NCBI RefSeq assembly: GCF_900142785.1
Contig: NZ_FRCD01000002.1
Coordinates: 62,001-126,000, forward strand
Origin: Chryseobacterium carnipullorum
Lineage (GTDB): Bacteria > Bacteroidota > Bacteroidia > Flavobacteriales > Weeksellaceae
DNA length: 64,000 bases
Direction: 5' to 3'
Under the pieces are notes generated by a model. The model worked only from the letters and a program-made list of their open reading frames with translations, did no database searches and had not been told where the DNA came from. Below are positions 27,037 through 34,852 of the stretch, in pieces (position 1 is the stretch's first letter; the number at the start of each line of letters is the position of its first letter). The position numbers and the translations under genes are program-made.

Positions 27037-27792
27037 CTATTTGAATTTTAGAATCTCGTTGATCTTGATATATTTCAGAAACGTATAAAATGCTCCGGTG
27101 ATCGAAATATAAAATCCCGCCACCCCATCCAGAAAACCAAGCTTAAAAAAATAGGTTTTCATAAAATCATAAAATGGGGAAAATATAATCTTAAAAAGAG
27201 AGACCGATTTTCCGTTGGAAACCTTTTTTTCTGCCATCAACTGAGTATAATTATTAATCTTCTCAATATGATGAGCAATGCTTTTATAAGTATAATGATT
27301 GATATTTCCAGGAAGTTTACCTTTTTTGTCCTTCGTAATAAAGCACTCGTGGACAAGATCATCCGTATATTTTCCGTGACCTTTCTTGAAAAATCTTTCT
27401 CTCCATACATTACCCCAGCCTCCATATTTGATGGTTTTGCTCAGCAGGATATTGTTGAAGTGAATCTCATATACCTTATAAGTGGGGTTAGAGCTTTTTA
27501 AAATTTCTTTAATGGCATTCACTGCTGTTTCATCCGGAACCTCGTCAGAATCCAGGAACAGAATCCATTCCCCTGAAGCTTCAGACAGGGTATAGTTTTT
27601 CTGACAGCCGAAGCCGCGAAATTTTTTTCTGATAAATTTTACTTTTGGAAATCCGGTACAAATCTCCTCAGTTTTGTCTGTGGAAAAAGAATCAACGATA
27701 ATGATCTCATCAGCTATTTCGTAAATGCTATTGATACTTTTCTCTATGATTCTTTCTCCATTTAAAACAATATAACAGACTGATAACTTCAT
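27037..27792 (-). CDS. Family 2 glycosyltransferase, WaaE/KdtX-like
   Basis: 251 residues. The opening LSVCYIVLNGERIIEKSI, then ADEIIIVDSFSTDKT and LFLDSDEVPDE, is the pattern of lipopolysaccharide core beta-glucosyltransferases of the WaaE/KdtX group. RERFFKKGHGKYTDDLVHE follows, also typical. A hydrophobic stretch near the C-terminus may contact the membrane. The start overlaps the rocD stop (TAATG), so it is translated with rocD although the functions are unrelated. A role in lipid A-core glycosylation is inference from family. Confidence 0.88.
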   Translation of the reverse strand: MKLSVCYIVLNGERIIEKSINSIYEIADEIIIVDSFSTDKTEEICTGFPKVKFIRKKFRGFGCQKNYTLSEASGEWILFLDSDEVPDETAVNAIKEILKSSNPTYKVYEIHFNNILLSKTIKYGGWGNVWRERFFKKGHGKYTDDLVHECFITKDKKGKLPGNINHYTYKSIAHHIEKINNYTQLMAEKKVSNGKSVSLFKIIFSPFYDFMKTYFFKLGFLDGVAGFYISITGAFYTFLKYIKINEILKFK

Positions 27793-29039
27793 TAACGAAA
27801 TTCTGTAATAGTTTTTTCAATGATTTTAACGCAGTCTAAAAGCTGCTCTTCTGTAATCACCAAAGGCGGTGCCAATCTGATGATATTTCCGTGTGTAGGT
27901 TTTGCAAGAAGACCATTTTCTTTCAGCTGAAGACATAAGTTCCATGCTGTAGAGCTGTCCGGAGTATCATTGATTAAAATAGCATTTAAAAGACCTTTTC
28001 CTCTTACTTTGGTAATAAGGCTGTTCTTCTCAATAATTTTTTCGATCTCAGATCTGAAAAGCTGCCCTAGCTGTTCTGCTCTTTCAGAAAGTTTTTCATC
28101 AGCAACTACATCCAAAGCTGCTACTGCCACTGCACATGCAATTGGATTTCCTCCGAAAGTAGAACCGTGCTGTCCAGGCTTGATGACATTCATGATGTTG
28201 TCATTCGCCAATACTGCTGATACAGGATACATTCCTCCTGAAAGTGCTTTTCCTAAGATCAGAATATCCGGCTGTACATTTTCGTGATGGCACGCAATCA
28301 GTTGTCCTGTTCTTGCAATCCCCGTCTGAACCTCGTCAGCGATGAAAAGAACGTTATGCTTCTTACACAGTTCAGAAGCATTTTTCAGAAAACCTTCGTC
28401 CGGAACATAAACACCAGCTTCACCCTGAATAGGCTCTACTAAAAATGCGGCAATATTTCCTGCTTCTCTGTTCAGTACTTCTTCAAGTGCTGAAGTATCG
28501 TTGTAAGGGATTTTTATAAATCCGGGAGTAAAAGGACCATAGTTCTGATTGGCATCGGGATCATTAGAGAAAGAAACAATGGTTGTTGTTCTTCCGTGGA
28601 AATTATTTTCACAAACAATGATCTTAGCTGCATTTTCTGAAATTCCTTTTACTTCATAGCTCCATTTTCTGGCCAATTTTACGGCTGTTTCTACTGCTTC
28701 AGCTCCGGAATTCATTGGAAGAACCTTGTCGAATCCGAAAAGAGTCGTGATTTTCTGCTCGTACTCTCCTAGGTTTGAATTGTAAAATGCTCTTGAAGTC
28801 AGGGCCAGTTTCTGAGCCTGATGTACTAAAGCTGCTACAATTTTTGGGTGGGAATGTCCTTGGTTCACAGCAGAATATGCTGAAAGAAAATCATAATATT
28901 TCTTGCCCTCTACGTCCCATACAAAAACGCCTTCTCCGCGGTCAAGAACCACTGGAAGAGGGTGATAGTTATGCGCTCCATGTTTGTCTTCAAGGTCAAT
29001 AAAATACTGTGAGTTTTTTGCTGTTGCTGCTGTTGACAT
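27792..29039 (-). CDS. rocD: Ornithine-oxo-acid transaminase
   Basis: 415 residues, the usual length for this class III PLP aminotransferase, which converts ornithine and 2-oxoglutarate to glutamate semialdehyde and glutamate in arginine/proline metabolism. Markers are [51 protein letters not shown] and the PLP lysine in [15 protein letters not shown]. It heads a two-gene unit with a glycosyltransferase. A -7 box lies 17 bases before the ATG, and an 8-bp inverted repeat at 29094-29144 lies farther upstream. Confidence 0.96.
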   Translation of the reverse strand: MSTAATAKNSQYFIDLEDKHGAHNYHPLPVVLDRGEGVFVWDVEGKKYYDFLSAYSAVNQGHSHPKIVAALVHQAQKLALTSRAFYNSNLGEYEQKITTLFGFDKVLPMNSGAEAVETAVKLARKWSYEVKGISENAAKIIVCENNFHGRTTTIVSFSNDPDANQNYGPFTPGFIKIPYNDTSALEEVLNREAGNIAAFLVEPIQGEAGVYVPDEGFLKNASELCKKHNVLFIADEVQTGIARTGQLIACHHENVQPDILILGKALSGGMYPVSAVLANDNIMNVIKPGQHGSTFGGNPIACAVAVAALDVVADEKLSERAEQLGQLFRSEIEKIIEKNSLITKVRGKGLLNAILINDTPDSSTAWNLCLQLKENGLLAKPTHGNIIRLAPPLVITEEQLLDCVKIIEKTITEFR

Positions 29040-29055
29040 ATGTTTTGGTTTTCGA

Positions 29056-29063
29056 CAAATTTA
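29056..29063 (-). promoter_or_regulatory. -7 box TAAATTTG of rocD
   Basis: Minus-strand TAAATTTG lies 17 bases before the rocD ATG. Confidence 0.65.
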
Positions 29064-29093
29064 AGCATTATTAATGAGATGCATAAACAAAAA

Positions 29094-29144
29094 CGTAATG
29101 TGGTACACGACAGTAATTAAAGTGTATTTTAAGGGTACATTACG
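29094..29144. promoter_or_regulatory. Inverted repeat upstream of rocD, possible operator
   Basis: CGTAATGT at 29094-29101 and ACATTACG at 29137-29144 form a perfect 8-bp inverted repeat with arms 35 bases apart, 31 to 81 bases upstream of the rocD -7 box. This spacing suits a dimeric or looping regulator better than a terminator. The region 29145-29362 holds no gene, but does contain a plus-strand TATCTTTG at 29192-29199 with no reading frame after it. Confidence 0.4.
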
Positions 29145-29368
29145 CTGTTTTAGAAAATATTTATTTCACAAATCGGGCAATGCAGGTTTTATATCTTTGA
29201 CAAGATGGTTTTTTTTCTTTGAAGTTTTGACGAAAAGAGATATCCGTTTTTAAGGTAATACTTTCGTGTTATTTTTTAGGGTACTGTTTTTGCCACTTTT
29301 CTAAATATTTTTCATCTTATATTATTGGTAACTTCTGTAATTAGAAATGAATAGGGATCGTCAAAAAA

Positions 29369-29410
29369 AGACAGAACAGCATCCCTAAAGCCGGGAATAC
29401 TATTCTGTCT
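29369..29410 (-). terminator. Terminator of hcp
   Basis: AGACAGAA/TTCTGTCT pair over 8 bp, with an inner TCCC/GGGA pair, and a minus-strand T run follows. It lies 29 bases after the hcp stop. Confidence 0.75.
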
Positions 29411-29439
29411 GCTGTTTTTTGGATGTAGGAATTATATTC

Positions 29440-29844
29440 TTAAGATGGCCATTCTCCTCTGTAAGAAGAATTTCCAAGATCAATTTGTTCTGCACTGATC
29501 ACAAAAGTAATATACATACTGTTTTCATCTACTGCATCGAAATCTAATTCATGCTGGATCACATAACCGTTCTCCCATTTTAAAGTAGTTAATGTTCCTT
29601 CTTCGTGAGACTTGTTGAATGTTACTTCTCCGGTTGTCGGCTTGTATTTTCCGTTAAGAAGGCTTTCCAGGATATCTGATTTTTCAGTGGCTTCCACTGT
29701 AAGTTTGATCAGTGCATTAGACGGGTCTGATGCAACTCTTCCTGATACGTCTGTAGAGCGGGATACACTGTAGTTAAGTTTTAATAACTTTTGTCCTTCA
29801 CCGCCATTGAATTTTAAAATTCCTCTTGAATTTCTGTCTGCCAT
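29440..29844 (-). CDS. hcp: Type VI secretion tube protein Hcp/TssD, Bacteroidetes type
   Basis: 134 residues, the normal size. The pattern SRGILKFNGGEGQKLLKLNYSV... with LTVEATEKSDILESLLNGKY, KPTTGEVTFNK, and the ending FVISAEQIDLGNSSYRGEWPS spread through the protein matches Bacteroidetes TssD proteins, which form hexameric rings stacked into the T6SS inner tube or carry effectors. There is no signal peptide, as expected. No other T6SS gene (tssB, tssC, clpV, vgrG) is in the window, and the gene has its own promoter and terminator, so it is an orphan copy. Confidence 0.85.
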   Translation of the reverse strand: MADRNSRGILKFNGGEGQKLLKLNYSVSRSTDVSGRVASDPSNALIKLTVEATEKSDILESLLNGKYKPTTGEVTFNKSHEEGTLTTLKWENGYVIQHELDFDAVDENSMYITFVISAEQIDLGNSSYRGEWPS

Positions 29845-30128
29845 GATTAGTAAATTTTAATTGTTAATATTGTGTGGTTTGTTATTTTATGTCACCAAAA
29901 ATAGAAGTAATTATAGTATCAAAAAAAAAAAATTGAATAAATTTTAAAAAGTGTCGTAATTCTTCGACTAACAAGTGTTAGGGTTGCTGTTTGTTGGCTG
30001 TCAGTGGTTTAAGTTTTTTGTAGGTAGCATTTATTAACTTCTTATTGACAGGACCATTAATGAATGACAGAAAAAGCGTTTCAATATTTCTTATTAAAAT
30101 AAACAATATCAAAACCTCAGAAATAAAA
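29845..30128. other. Gene-free stretch upstream of hcp
   Basis: It holds the hcp promoter and a 12-base A tract at 29921-29932. From about 29950 to 30128 I see no coding frame of interest, no tRNA and no strong hairpin. Confidence 0.5.
29896..29903 (-). promoter_or_regulatory. -7 box TATTTTTG of hcp, with TTG 16 bases upstream
   Basis: Minus-strand TATTTTTG is preceded 16 bases upstream by TTG (caa at 29920-29922) and then by a T12 tract. This is close to the flavobacterial TTG-N17..23-TAnnTTTG arrangement. The leader is about 45 bases. Confidence 0.6.
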
Positions 30129-30152
30129 AAACTGCCCCGAAAGAGGCAGTTT
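30129..30152 (-). terminator. Terminator of the accBC unit
   Basis: An 8-bp stem AAACTGCC/GGCAGTTT with an 8-base loop is followed by T residues on the minus strand. It lies 22 bases after the accC stop. Confidence 0.82.
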
Positions 30153-30173
30153 ACAATTTATAGATCAATAATC

Positions 30174-31538
30174 TTAGTGATTATCATATTTTTTATCCAT
30201 TACAAAATCCTCCATGAATTTCGTTGTATAGTTTCCTGCAAGATAATCTTCATTATCCATCAGTTGTCTGTGGAAAGGAATGGTAGTTTTCACTCCCTCG
30301 ATATAAAATTCTTCCAATGCACGTCTCATTTTAGCAATAGCTTCTTCACGGGTTTGAGCCGTAGTGATAAGCTTGGCAATCATTGAGTCATAGTTAGAAG
30401 GAATACTATATCCTGAATAAACGTGAGTGTCTACTCTGATTCCGTGCCCACCGGGAATATTCAATCCTGTGATTTTCCCCGGAGATGGTCTGAAGTCTGC
30501 ATAAGGATCTTCAGCGTTGATTCTACATTCAATAGAGTGCAGTTTCGGATAGTAGTTGATTCCTGAAATAGGAGTTCCTGCAGCAAGAAGGATTTGTTCT
30601 CTGATCAGATCATAATCAATTACCTGTTCCGTGATCGGGTGTTCTACCTGGATTCTTGTATTCATTTCCATGAAATAGAAATTTCGGTGTTTGTCTACAA
30701 GGAATTCAATAGTACCTACGCCTTCGTATCCAATGAATTCTGCAGCTTTTACGGCTGCTTCACCCATTTTCTCACGAAGTTCGTCAGTCATGAACGGAGA
30801 AGGAGTTTCTTCTGTCAGTTTCTGATTTCTTCTCTGTACAGAACAGTCTCTTTCAGAAAGGTGACATGCTTTTCCGTATTGGTCACCGGCAACCTGAATT
30901 TCAATATGTCTGGGCTCTTCAATCAGTTTTTCCATGTACATTCCTCCGTTTCCGAAGGCAGCTACAGCTTCCTGAATAGCAGATTCCCAGTGATCTTTAA
31001 GGTCTTCCTCTTTCCATACAGCTCTCATCCCTTTTCCACCACCACCTGCAGTAGCTTTGATCATGACAGGGTATCCTGTTTCTGCAGCTACTTTTACAGC
31101 ATGCTCGTAAGATTCAATCAATCCGTCAGAACCTGGTACACAAGGTACCCCTGCGGCCTTCATGGTAGCTTTGGCATTGGCTTTATCACCCATTTTTTCG
31201 ATCTGTTCAGGAGAAGCACCAATAAACTTGATGTTATTTTTCTGACAGATTCTGGAGAAGTTAGCATTTTCAGACAGGAATCCGTAACCTGGATGGATGG
31301 CATCTGCATTGGTGATTTCTGCCGCCGCAATAATGTTAGGGATTTTTAGGTATGAGTCTTTGCTCATAGGAGGACCTATACAAACTGCTTCATCAGCAAA
31401 TCTTACGTGAAGACTGTCTTTGTCTGCAGTAGAGTATACCGCAACGGTTTTGATCCCCATTTCTTTGCACGTACGTAAAATACGCATTGCAATTTCGCCA
31501 CGATTGGCTATTAATATTTTTTTGAACATCTTCTTCAA
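30174..31538 (-). CDS. accC: Acetyl-CoA carboxylase, biotin carboxylase subunit
   Basis: 454 residues. It uses ATP and bicarbonate to carboxylate biotin on AccB, the first half reaction of malonyl-CoA formation. The N-terminal domain starts [16 protein letters not shown]; the ATP-grasp domain has [12 protein letters not shown], the catalytic [12 protein letters not shown] and [10 protein letters not shown]. The next gene upstream on the same strand is accB, with a 90-base gap filled by short tandem repeats, and both are probably cotranscribed. A 251-codon frame on the opposite strand is only a by-product of codon bias. Confidence 0.97.
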   Translation of the reverse strand: MKKMFKKILIANRGEIAMRILRTCKEMGIKTVAVYSTADKDSLHVRFADEAVCIGPPMSKDSYLKIPNIIAAAEITNADAIHPGYGFLSENANFSRICQKNNIKFIGASPEQIEKMGDKANAKATMKAAGVPCVPGSDGLIESYEHAVKVAAETGYPVMIKATAGGGGKGMRAVWKEEDLKDHWESAIQEAVAAFGNGGMYMEKLIEEPRHIEIQVAGDQYGKACHLSERDCSVQRRNQKLTEETPSPFMTDELREKMGEAAVKAAEFIGYEGVGTIEFLVDKHRNFYFMEMNTRIQVEHPITEQVIDYDLIREQILLAAGTPISGINYYPKLHSIECRINAEDPYADFRPSPGKITGLNIPGGHGIRVDTHVYSGYSIPSNYDSMIAKLITTAQTREEAIAKMRRALEEFYIEGVKTTIPFHRQLMDNEDYLAGNYTTKFMEDFVMDKKYDNH

Positions 31539-31568
31539 TTTGAAAATTAGATAATTTGAAAATTAGAT
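31537..31568. repeat. Perfect 16-bp tandem duplication between accB and accC
   Basis: AATTTGAAAATTAGAT is present twice in a row (31537-31552 and 31553-31568). Further TCTAACATCTAA repeats follow at 31595-31620. Confidence 0.85.
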
Positions 31569-31594
31569 AATGTTATTTTGAATGCAGAATTGAG

Positions 31595-31627
31595 TCTAAC
31601 ATCTAATGTCTAACATCTAACCTCTAA
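31595..31627. repeat. TCTAACATCTAA repeats
   Basis: TCTAACATCTAA occurs exactly at 31595-31606 and 31609-31620, followed by the variant CCTCTAAAT. The same 12-mer occurs before leuS (61792-61803). Confidence 0.8.
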
Positions 31628-31628
31628 A

Positions 31629-32108
31629 TTAAGATGGATCTACTAAGAATAAAGGCTGGTCGTATTCTACCGGAGTGGCATCATCTACCAAAATTTTCAC
31701 GATTTTTCCGCTGATCTCAGAATCGATCTGGTTGAATAACTTCATTGCTTCGATTACACAAACTACTTTTCCTACAGAAACCTCGTCACCTACGTTAACG
31801 AATACATCTTTATCCGGAGATGGTTTTCTGTAGAAAGTACCGATCATTGGAGACTTGATTGTAACGTATTTGCTGTCATCAGATACAGGTTCAGCCTTTT
31901 CAGCTGGTGCTGCAGGAGTTGCTACCTGTGCCGGAGCTGCTGCTGTCTGAGGAGCTGTGTGGTAAACTGCTGGCTGTGCATAAACCGCGTCGCTGCCTGC
32001 TAATGGAGTTTTAATAGTGATTTCGAAATCTTTAGTTTTGTATTTCACTTCTGAAACTTCAGCCTTAGATACAAACTTGATAAGATTTTGTATGTCTTTA
32101 ATGTCCAT
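31629..32108 (-). CDS. accB: Acetyl-CoA carboxylase, biotin carboxyl carrier protein
   Basis: 159 residues. The N-terminal part (to 60) is a helical domain with IQNLIKFVSKAEVSEVKYK. A linker rich in Ala and Pro covers about 65-85. The C-terminal biotinyl domain starts at YVTIKSPMIGTFYRKP and holds the biotin-acceptor lysine in VIEAMKLFNQI. The carrier swings between AccC and AccA/AccD. Its own -7 box lies 24 bases upstream, behind the rpmF terminator, so accB starts a new unit with accC. Confidence 0.97.
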   Translation of the reverse strand: MDIKDIQNLIKFVSKAEVSEVKYKTKDFEITIKTPLAGSDAVYAQPAVYHTAPQTAAAPAQVATPAAPAEKAEPVSDDSKYVTIKSPMIGTFYRKPSPDKDVFVNVGDEVSVGKVVCVIEAMKLFNQIDSEISGKIVKILVDDATPVEYDQPLFLVDPS

Positions 32109-32131
32109 AAATTTGATATTTGATTTTGTCC

Positions 32132-32139
32132 CAAAGATA
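32132..32139 (-). promoter_or_regulatory. -7 box TATCTTTG of accB
   Basis: Minus-strand TATCTTTG lies 24 bases before the accB ATG, between the rpmF terminator and accB. Confidence 0.65.
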
Positions 32140-32162
32140 CCAAAAAAACATAAAAAACAACA

Positions 32163-32199
32163 AAAAACCGCCCAATTTTATCAAAATTGGGCGGTTTTT
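32163..32199. terminator. Strong terminator between rpmF and accB
   Basis: A 17-bp perfect stem AAAAACCGCCCAATTTT/AAAATTGGGCGGTTTTT with a 3-base loop lies 37 bases after the rpmF stop. It is the strongest hairpin seen in the window and separates the yceD-rpmF unit from accBC. Confidence 0.92.
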
Positions 32200-32235
32200 G
32201 TATTAAAATGAGGCTTTTTCAGTGAAAAGCGACTC

Positions 32236-32439
32236 TTAGTTTTCTTCTGTAGTTGCTACTTCTTTTTCCAATACTACTTTACCTCTGTAGTAAAGTTTTC
32301 CTTCATGCCAGTGAGCTCTGTGGTAAAGGTGAAGTTCACCAGTTGTTGCATCTTTCGCTAATTGAGGAACTACTGCTTTATAATGAGTTCTTCTCTTATC
32401 TCTTCTTGTGGACGACTGTCTTCTCTTAGGATGTGCCAT
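32236..32439 (-). CDS. rpmF: 50S ribosomal protein L32
   Basis: 67 residues from the ATG at 32439. The frame runs 14 codons farther upstream, but the L32 family begins [17 protein letters not shown], so the internal ATG is the real start. The basic N-terminus and the middle [19 protein letters not shown] fit L32. The zinc-binding cysteines found in some L32 proteins are absent. It follows yceD, the usual partner, and ends in a strong terminator. Confidence 0.95.
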   Translation of the reverse strand: MAHPKRRQSSTRRDKRRTHYKAVVPQLAKDATTGELHLYHRAHWHEGKLYYRGKVVLEKEVATTEEN

Positions 32440-32505
32440 TTTGAATAACTTTTTTAATTGATGAGCGATGAGATTCATCATCTCATCATATTTAAATTAT
32501 TTTAT

Positions 32506-33042
32506 TTAATTATTGTCTTTTAACTTTCTCAGTGCTTCCCATCTCGGGTCGCTCTCATGTTCTTCTTCCTCTTCTTCAGATTCCTCAATATCTTTTGGAC
32601 TGAACCTGTTTAAGATTTCAAGATCTTCATCGCTTACATTCGGTGAAACTTTTTTCATCGGTATAGAAAGCTGTACATTTTCATAGATCAGTTGAGCCAC
32701 ATTAAAGGCATGATCTGAGCTGGGAATAGTAATGACATCTTCATTGCTGTCGTCATATTCTTCACCAAAATGTACCAAAATTCCAATCTCGTTTTCAACA
32801 GGATAATCGAATTCTTCATTGGTGAGGTCACAAATGAGCTCTACTGTCCCGTCTACTTTGATCTCAAATTCTAAAAAGGTAGTATGCTTTTCCAGAAAAA
32901 CATCAGCTACTATTTTAGGATTTGTAAATTCCTGTTCAGTGTCAAATAATTGAAAGAACGTATGATCTATCTCAAATTTGAACACGTGCTTTCCGTTTTT
33001 AAGTCCGGAAAAGCTTACGTCATAGTTTCTTAACTTGTCCAT
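32506..33042 (-). CDS. yceD: YceD family (DUF177) protein
   Basis: 178 residues from the ATG at 33042. The frame extends to 33057, but the -7 box at 33055-33062 overlaps that ATG, and MDKLRNYDVSFSGLKNGKH is the usual flavobacterial start. YceD proteins are linked to 23S rRNA accumulation and are nearly always next to rpmF, as here. The protein has a beta-rich core with ICDLTNEEFDYPVENEIGIL and an acidic tail (EESEEEEEEHESD). It lacks membrane segments and acts in the cytoplasm. Confidence 0.88.
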   Translation of the reverse strand: MDKLRNYDVSFSGLKNGKHVFKFEIDHTFFQLFDTEQEFTNPKIVADVFLEKHTTFLEFEIKVDGTVELICDLTNEEFDYPVENEIGILVHFGEEYDDSNEDVITIPSSDHAFNVAQLIYENVQLSIPMKKVSPNVSDEDLEILNRFSPKDIEESEEEEEEHESDPRWEALRKLKDNN

Positions 33043-33054
33043 AAAATGAGTGTG

Positions 33055-33062
33055 CAAAAATA
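33055..33062 (-). promoter_or_regulatory. -7 box TATTTTTG of yceD-rpmF
   Basis: Minus-strand TATTTTTG covers the upstream ATG at 33057 and points to the ATG at 33042, 13 bases downstream. Confidence 0.55.
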
Positions 33063-33126
33063 TGCAATTTTTTTATAATAACAAATAAAATCCATAACAA
33101 ATTAATTTAAAATTTGTTTTAACGAA

Positions 33127-34218
33127 TTATGCCTCATTTTCATCAGGCAGATCCTCATCTACACCGGTATCAACAGATACTTTTCTCGGTTGCATACGGT
33201 TGGTCATCAGATCATTATATTCGCTTCTGTTCTTGAATATCTTAATAGCAGTGAAGATGGCTTCTGTAAAACTCTGTTCATCTGCTATGTTTTTTCCTGC
33301 AATATCATACGCCACTCCATGGTCTGGAGAGGTTCTGATAAATGGAAGTCCTGCAGTATAATTCACCCCTTCTTCATACGCTAATGTTTTGAATGGAGCC
33401 AGTCCCTGATCGTGGTACATGGCTAATACAGCATCAAACTTTTTATATTTATTAGGCTGGAAAAAGCTGTCTGCAGGATAAGGTCCAAAGGCTAATATTC
33501 CATTGTCAGAAAGTTCTTTAATAGCAGGTTCTATGATCTCTATTTCCTCTTTTCCGATTACGCCTCCGTCTCCTGCGTGAGGGTTCAGTCCTAATACTGC
33601 AATTTTTGGCTTCTGAATGCAGAAATCTTCAATCAGCGTTTGATTCAGGGCTCTGATCTGTTTTTTAATTTTTTCTTTGGAAATATTTTCCGCAACACTG
33701 GCAATGGGTATGTGATGGGTGGAAACAGCTACTTTAAGATCCTCTGTAACTAAGAACATCAGTCCTTTTTTACTGAATTTTTCCTCAAAATATCCTGTAT
33801 GTCCGGCATGTTTGAAACCCATTTTTACCATTTCATCCTTGTTGATAGGAGCAGTAACAAGAACGTCAATATCTCCTTTCATTAAAGCTTCGGTGGCCAG
33901 TTCCAAAGAATCGATAGCCATTTGGGTCGATTCCTGTGTCGGAGTTCCCAATTCTACATTCACATTATCCTTTACCAGGTTCACCATATTCAGTTTTCCT
34001 GCCTGAGCCTGTGATGCTTCGTTGATGTAGTTGAAATTAAGATTTAGCTTGAAAATATTTTTCTGGAAGGTGAATAACTTTCCCGAGCCAAAAATCACCG
34101 GAGTGAAAAAGTCCGTAATGGTTTTGTCTTTCAGAGACTTCATGATGATCTCCGGACCGATGCCGTTAAAATCACCTATTGAAATTCCTACTCGTACTTT
34201 GTGGTTTTTTGGGCTCAT
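33127..34218 (-). CDS. pdxA: 4-Hydroxythreonine-4-phosphate dehydrogenase
   Basis: 363 residues. PdxA oxidises 4-phosphohydroxy-threonine with NAD in de novo pyridoxal phosphate synthesis. The start VGISIGDFNGIGPEII, the metal-binding HAGHTGYFEEKF, LNPHAGDGGVIG and AMYHDQGLAPFK are family marks. It is about 30 residues longer than Escherichia coli PdxA, with an acidic C-terminal tail (VDTGVDEDLPDENEA). It is transcribed divergently from ribE, and the two -7 boxes lie only 14 bases apart. It is followed by yceD, which has its own promoter. Confidence 0.95.
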   Translation of the reverse strand: MSPKNHKVRVGISIGDFNGIGPEIIMKSLKDKTITDFFTPVIFGSGKLFTFQKNIFKLNLNFNYINEASQAQAGKLNMVNLVKDNVNVELGTPTQESTQMAIDSLELATEALMKGDIDVLVTAPINKDEMVKMGFKHAGHTGYFEEKFSKKGLMFLVTEDLKVAVSTHHIPIASVAENISKEKIKKQIRALNQTLIEDFCIQKPKIAVLGLNPHAGDGGVIGKEEIEIIEPAIKELSDNGILAFGPYPADSFFQPNKYKKFDAVLAMYHDQGLAPFKTLAYEEGVNYTAGLPFIRTSPDHGVAYDIAGKNIADEQSFTEAIFTAIKIFKNRSEYNDLMTNRMQPRKVSVDTGVDEDLPDENEA

Positions 34219-34224
34219 TTTGAT

Positions 34225-34232
34225 TATCTTTG
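34225..34232 (+). promoter_or_regulatory. -7 box TATCTTTG of ribE operon
   Basis: Plus-strand TATCTTTG lies 35 bases before the ribE ATG, with only 6 bases between it and the pdxA start codon. Confidence 0.6.
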
Positions 34233-34246
34233 AAGATTATAATTTA

Positions 34247-34254
34247 CAAATTTA
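34247..34254 (-). promoter_or_regulatory. -7 box TAAATTTG of pdxA
   Basis: Minus-strand TAAATTTG lies 29 bases before the pdxA ATG. It faces the ribE box at 34225-34232, so both starts would fall near 34240. Confidence 0.6.
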
Positions 34255-34266
34255 GCAAAAAATAAT

Positions 34267-34851
34267 ATGTTCACAGGAATTATTGAAGCAGTTGGTGTTA
34301 TTGAAAAGATTGAAGAAAAAGGAAGTAACATCAATTTTACATTAACATGCCCTTTTACCAGCGAATTAAAAATAGACCAAAGCCTTGCTCATAACGGCTG
34401 TTGCCTGACGGTTGTTGAAATTAAAGATAATCAGTACGTGGTAACGGCAATCAACGAAACATTAGAAAAGACAAATCTTGGACAATGGAAGGAAGGAACC
34501 GTGGTTAACCTTGAAAGATGCATGAAGATGGATGGAAGGTTAGACGGACATATTGTACAGGGACATGTGGATAAAACCGGTGAAGTAGCAGGGATAGAAA
34601 ATAAAGACGGAAGTTATTTTATTACGGTTAAATACGAAGATGAAGGCCAGTTTGTAACCGTTCCACAAGGTTCCATTACCGTAAACGGAATCAGTCTTAC
34701 AGTGGCAAAAAGTGAAGATACACAGTTTTCAGTGGCCATTATTCCTTATACCTGGGAGTTTACTAATATGAAGCATCTTAAAATCGGAGACAAAGTTAAT
34801 TTAGAATTTGACATCATTGGTAAGTATATTGCTAGGTTAATTAAAAAGTAG
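34267..34851 (+). CDS. ribE: Riboflavin synthase, alpha subunit
   Basis: 194 residues with the duplicated lumazine-binding barrel: repeat 1 starts MFTGIIEAVGVIEKI and repeat 2 near GHIVQGHVDKTGEV. It dismutates two 6,7-dimethyl-8-ribityllumazine molecules into riboflavin. NGCCLTVVEI and NGISLTVAKSE are the matching substrate-site strands of the two halves. It is the first gene of a plus-strand operon; the kinase gene begins 2 bases after its stop codon. No FMN riboswitch is visible in the short leader. Confidence 0.95.
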   Translation: MFTGIIEAVGVIEKIEEKGSNINFTLTCPFTSELKIDQSLAHNGCCLTVVEIKDNQYVVTAINETLEKTNLGQWKEGTVVNLERCMKMDGRLDGHIVQGHVDKTGEVAGIENKDGSYFITVKYEDEGQFVTVPQGSITVNGISLTVAKSEDTQFSVAIIPYTWEFTNMKHLKIGDKVNLEFDIIGKYIARLIKK

Positions 34852-34852
34852 G

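Noticed and set aside
26972..27049. Short plus-strand frame starting ATGATGAAAAAAGCC
   Set aside because: It runs through the terminator hairpin at 26976-27017 and ends after about 24 codons. The Lys/Ala start is the A run of the terminator.
29192..29250. Promoter for a missing plus-strand gene
   Set aside because: The TATCTTTG box is real as a word, but the only ATG after it gives five codons, so no gene can be called. Kept only as part of a finding.
30594..31349. 251-codon plus-strand frame inside accC
   Set aside because: It is antisense to a complete accC with all motifs; the product is Phe/Ser-rich with no domain. It is a codon-bias shadow.
31537..31620. CRISPR array
   Set aside because: The repeats are 12-16 bases, in direct tandem without unique spacers, and no cas gene is in the window.
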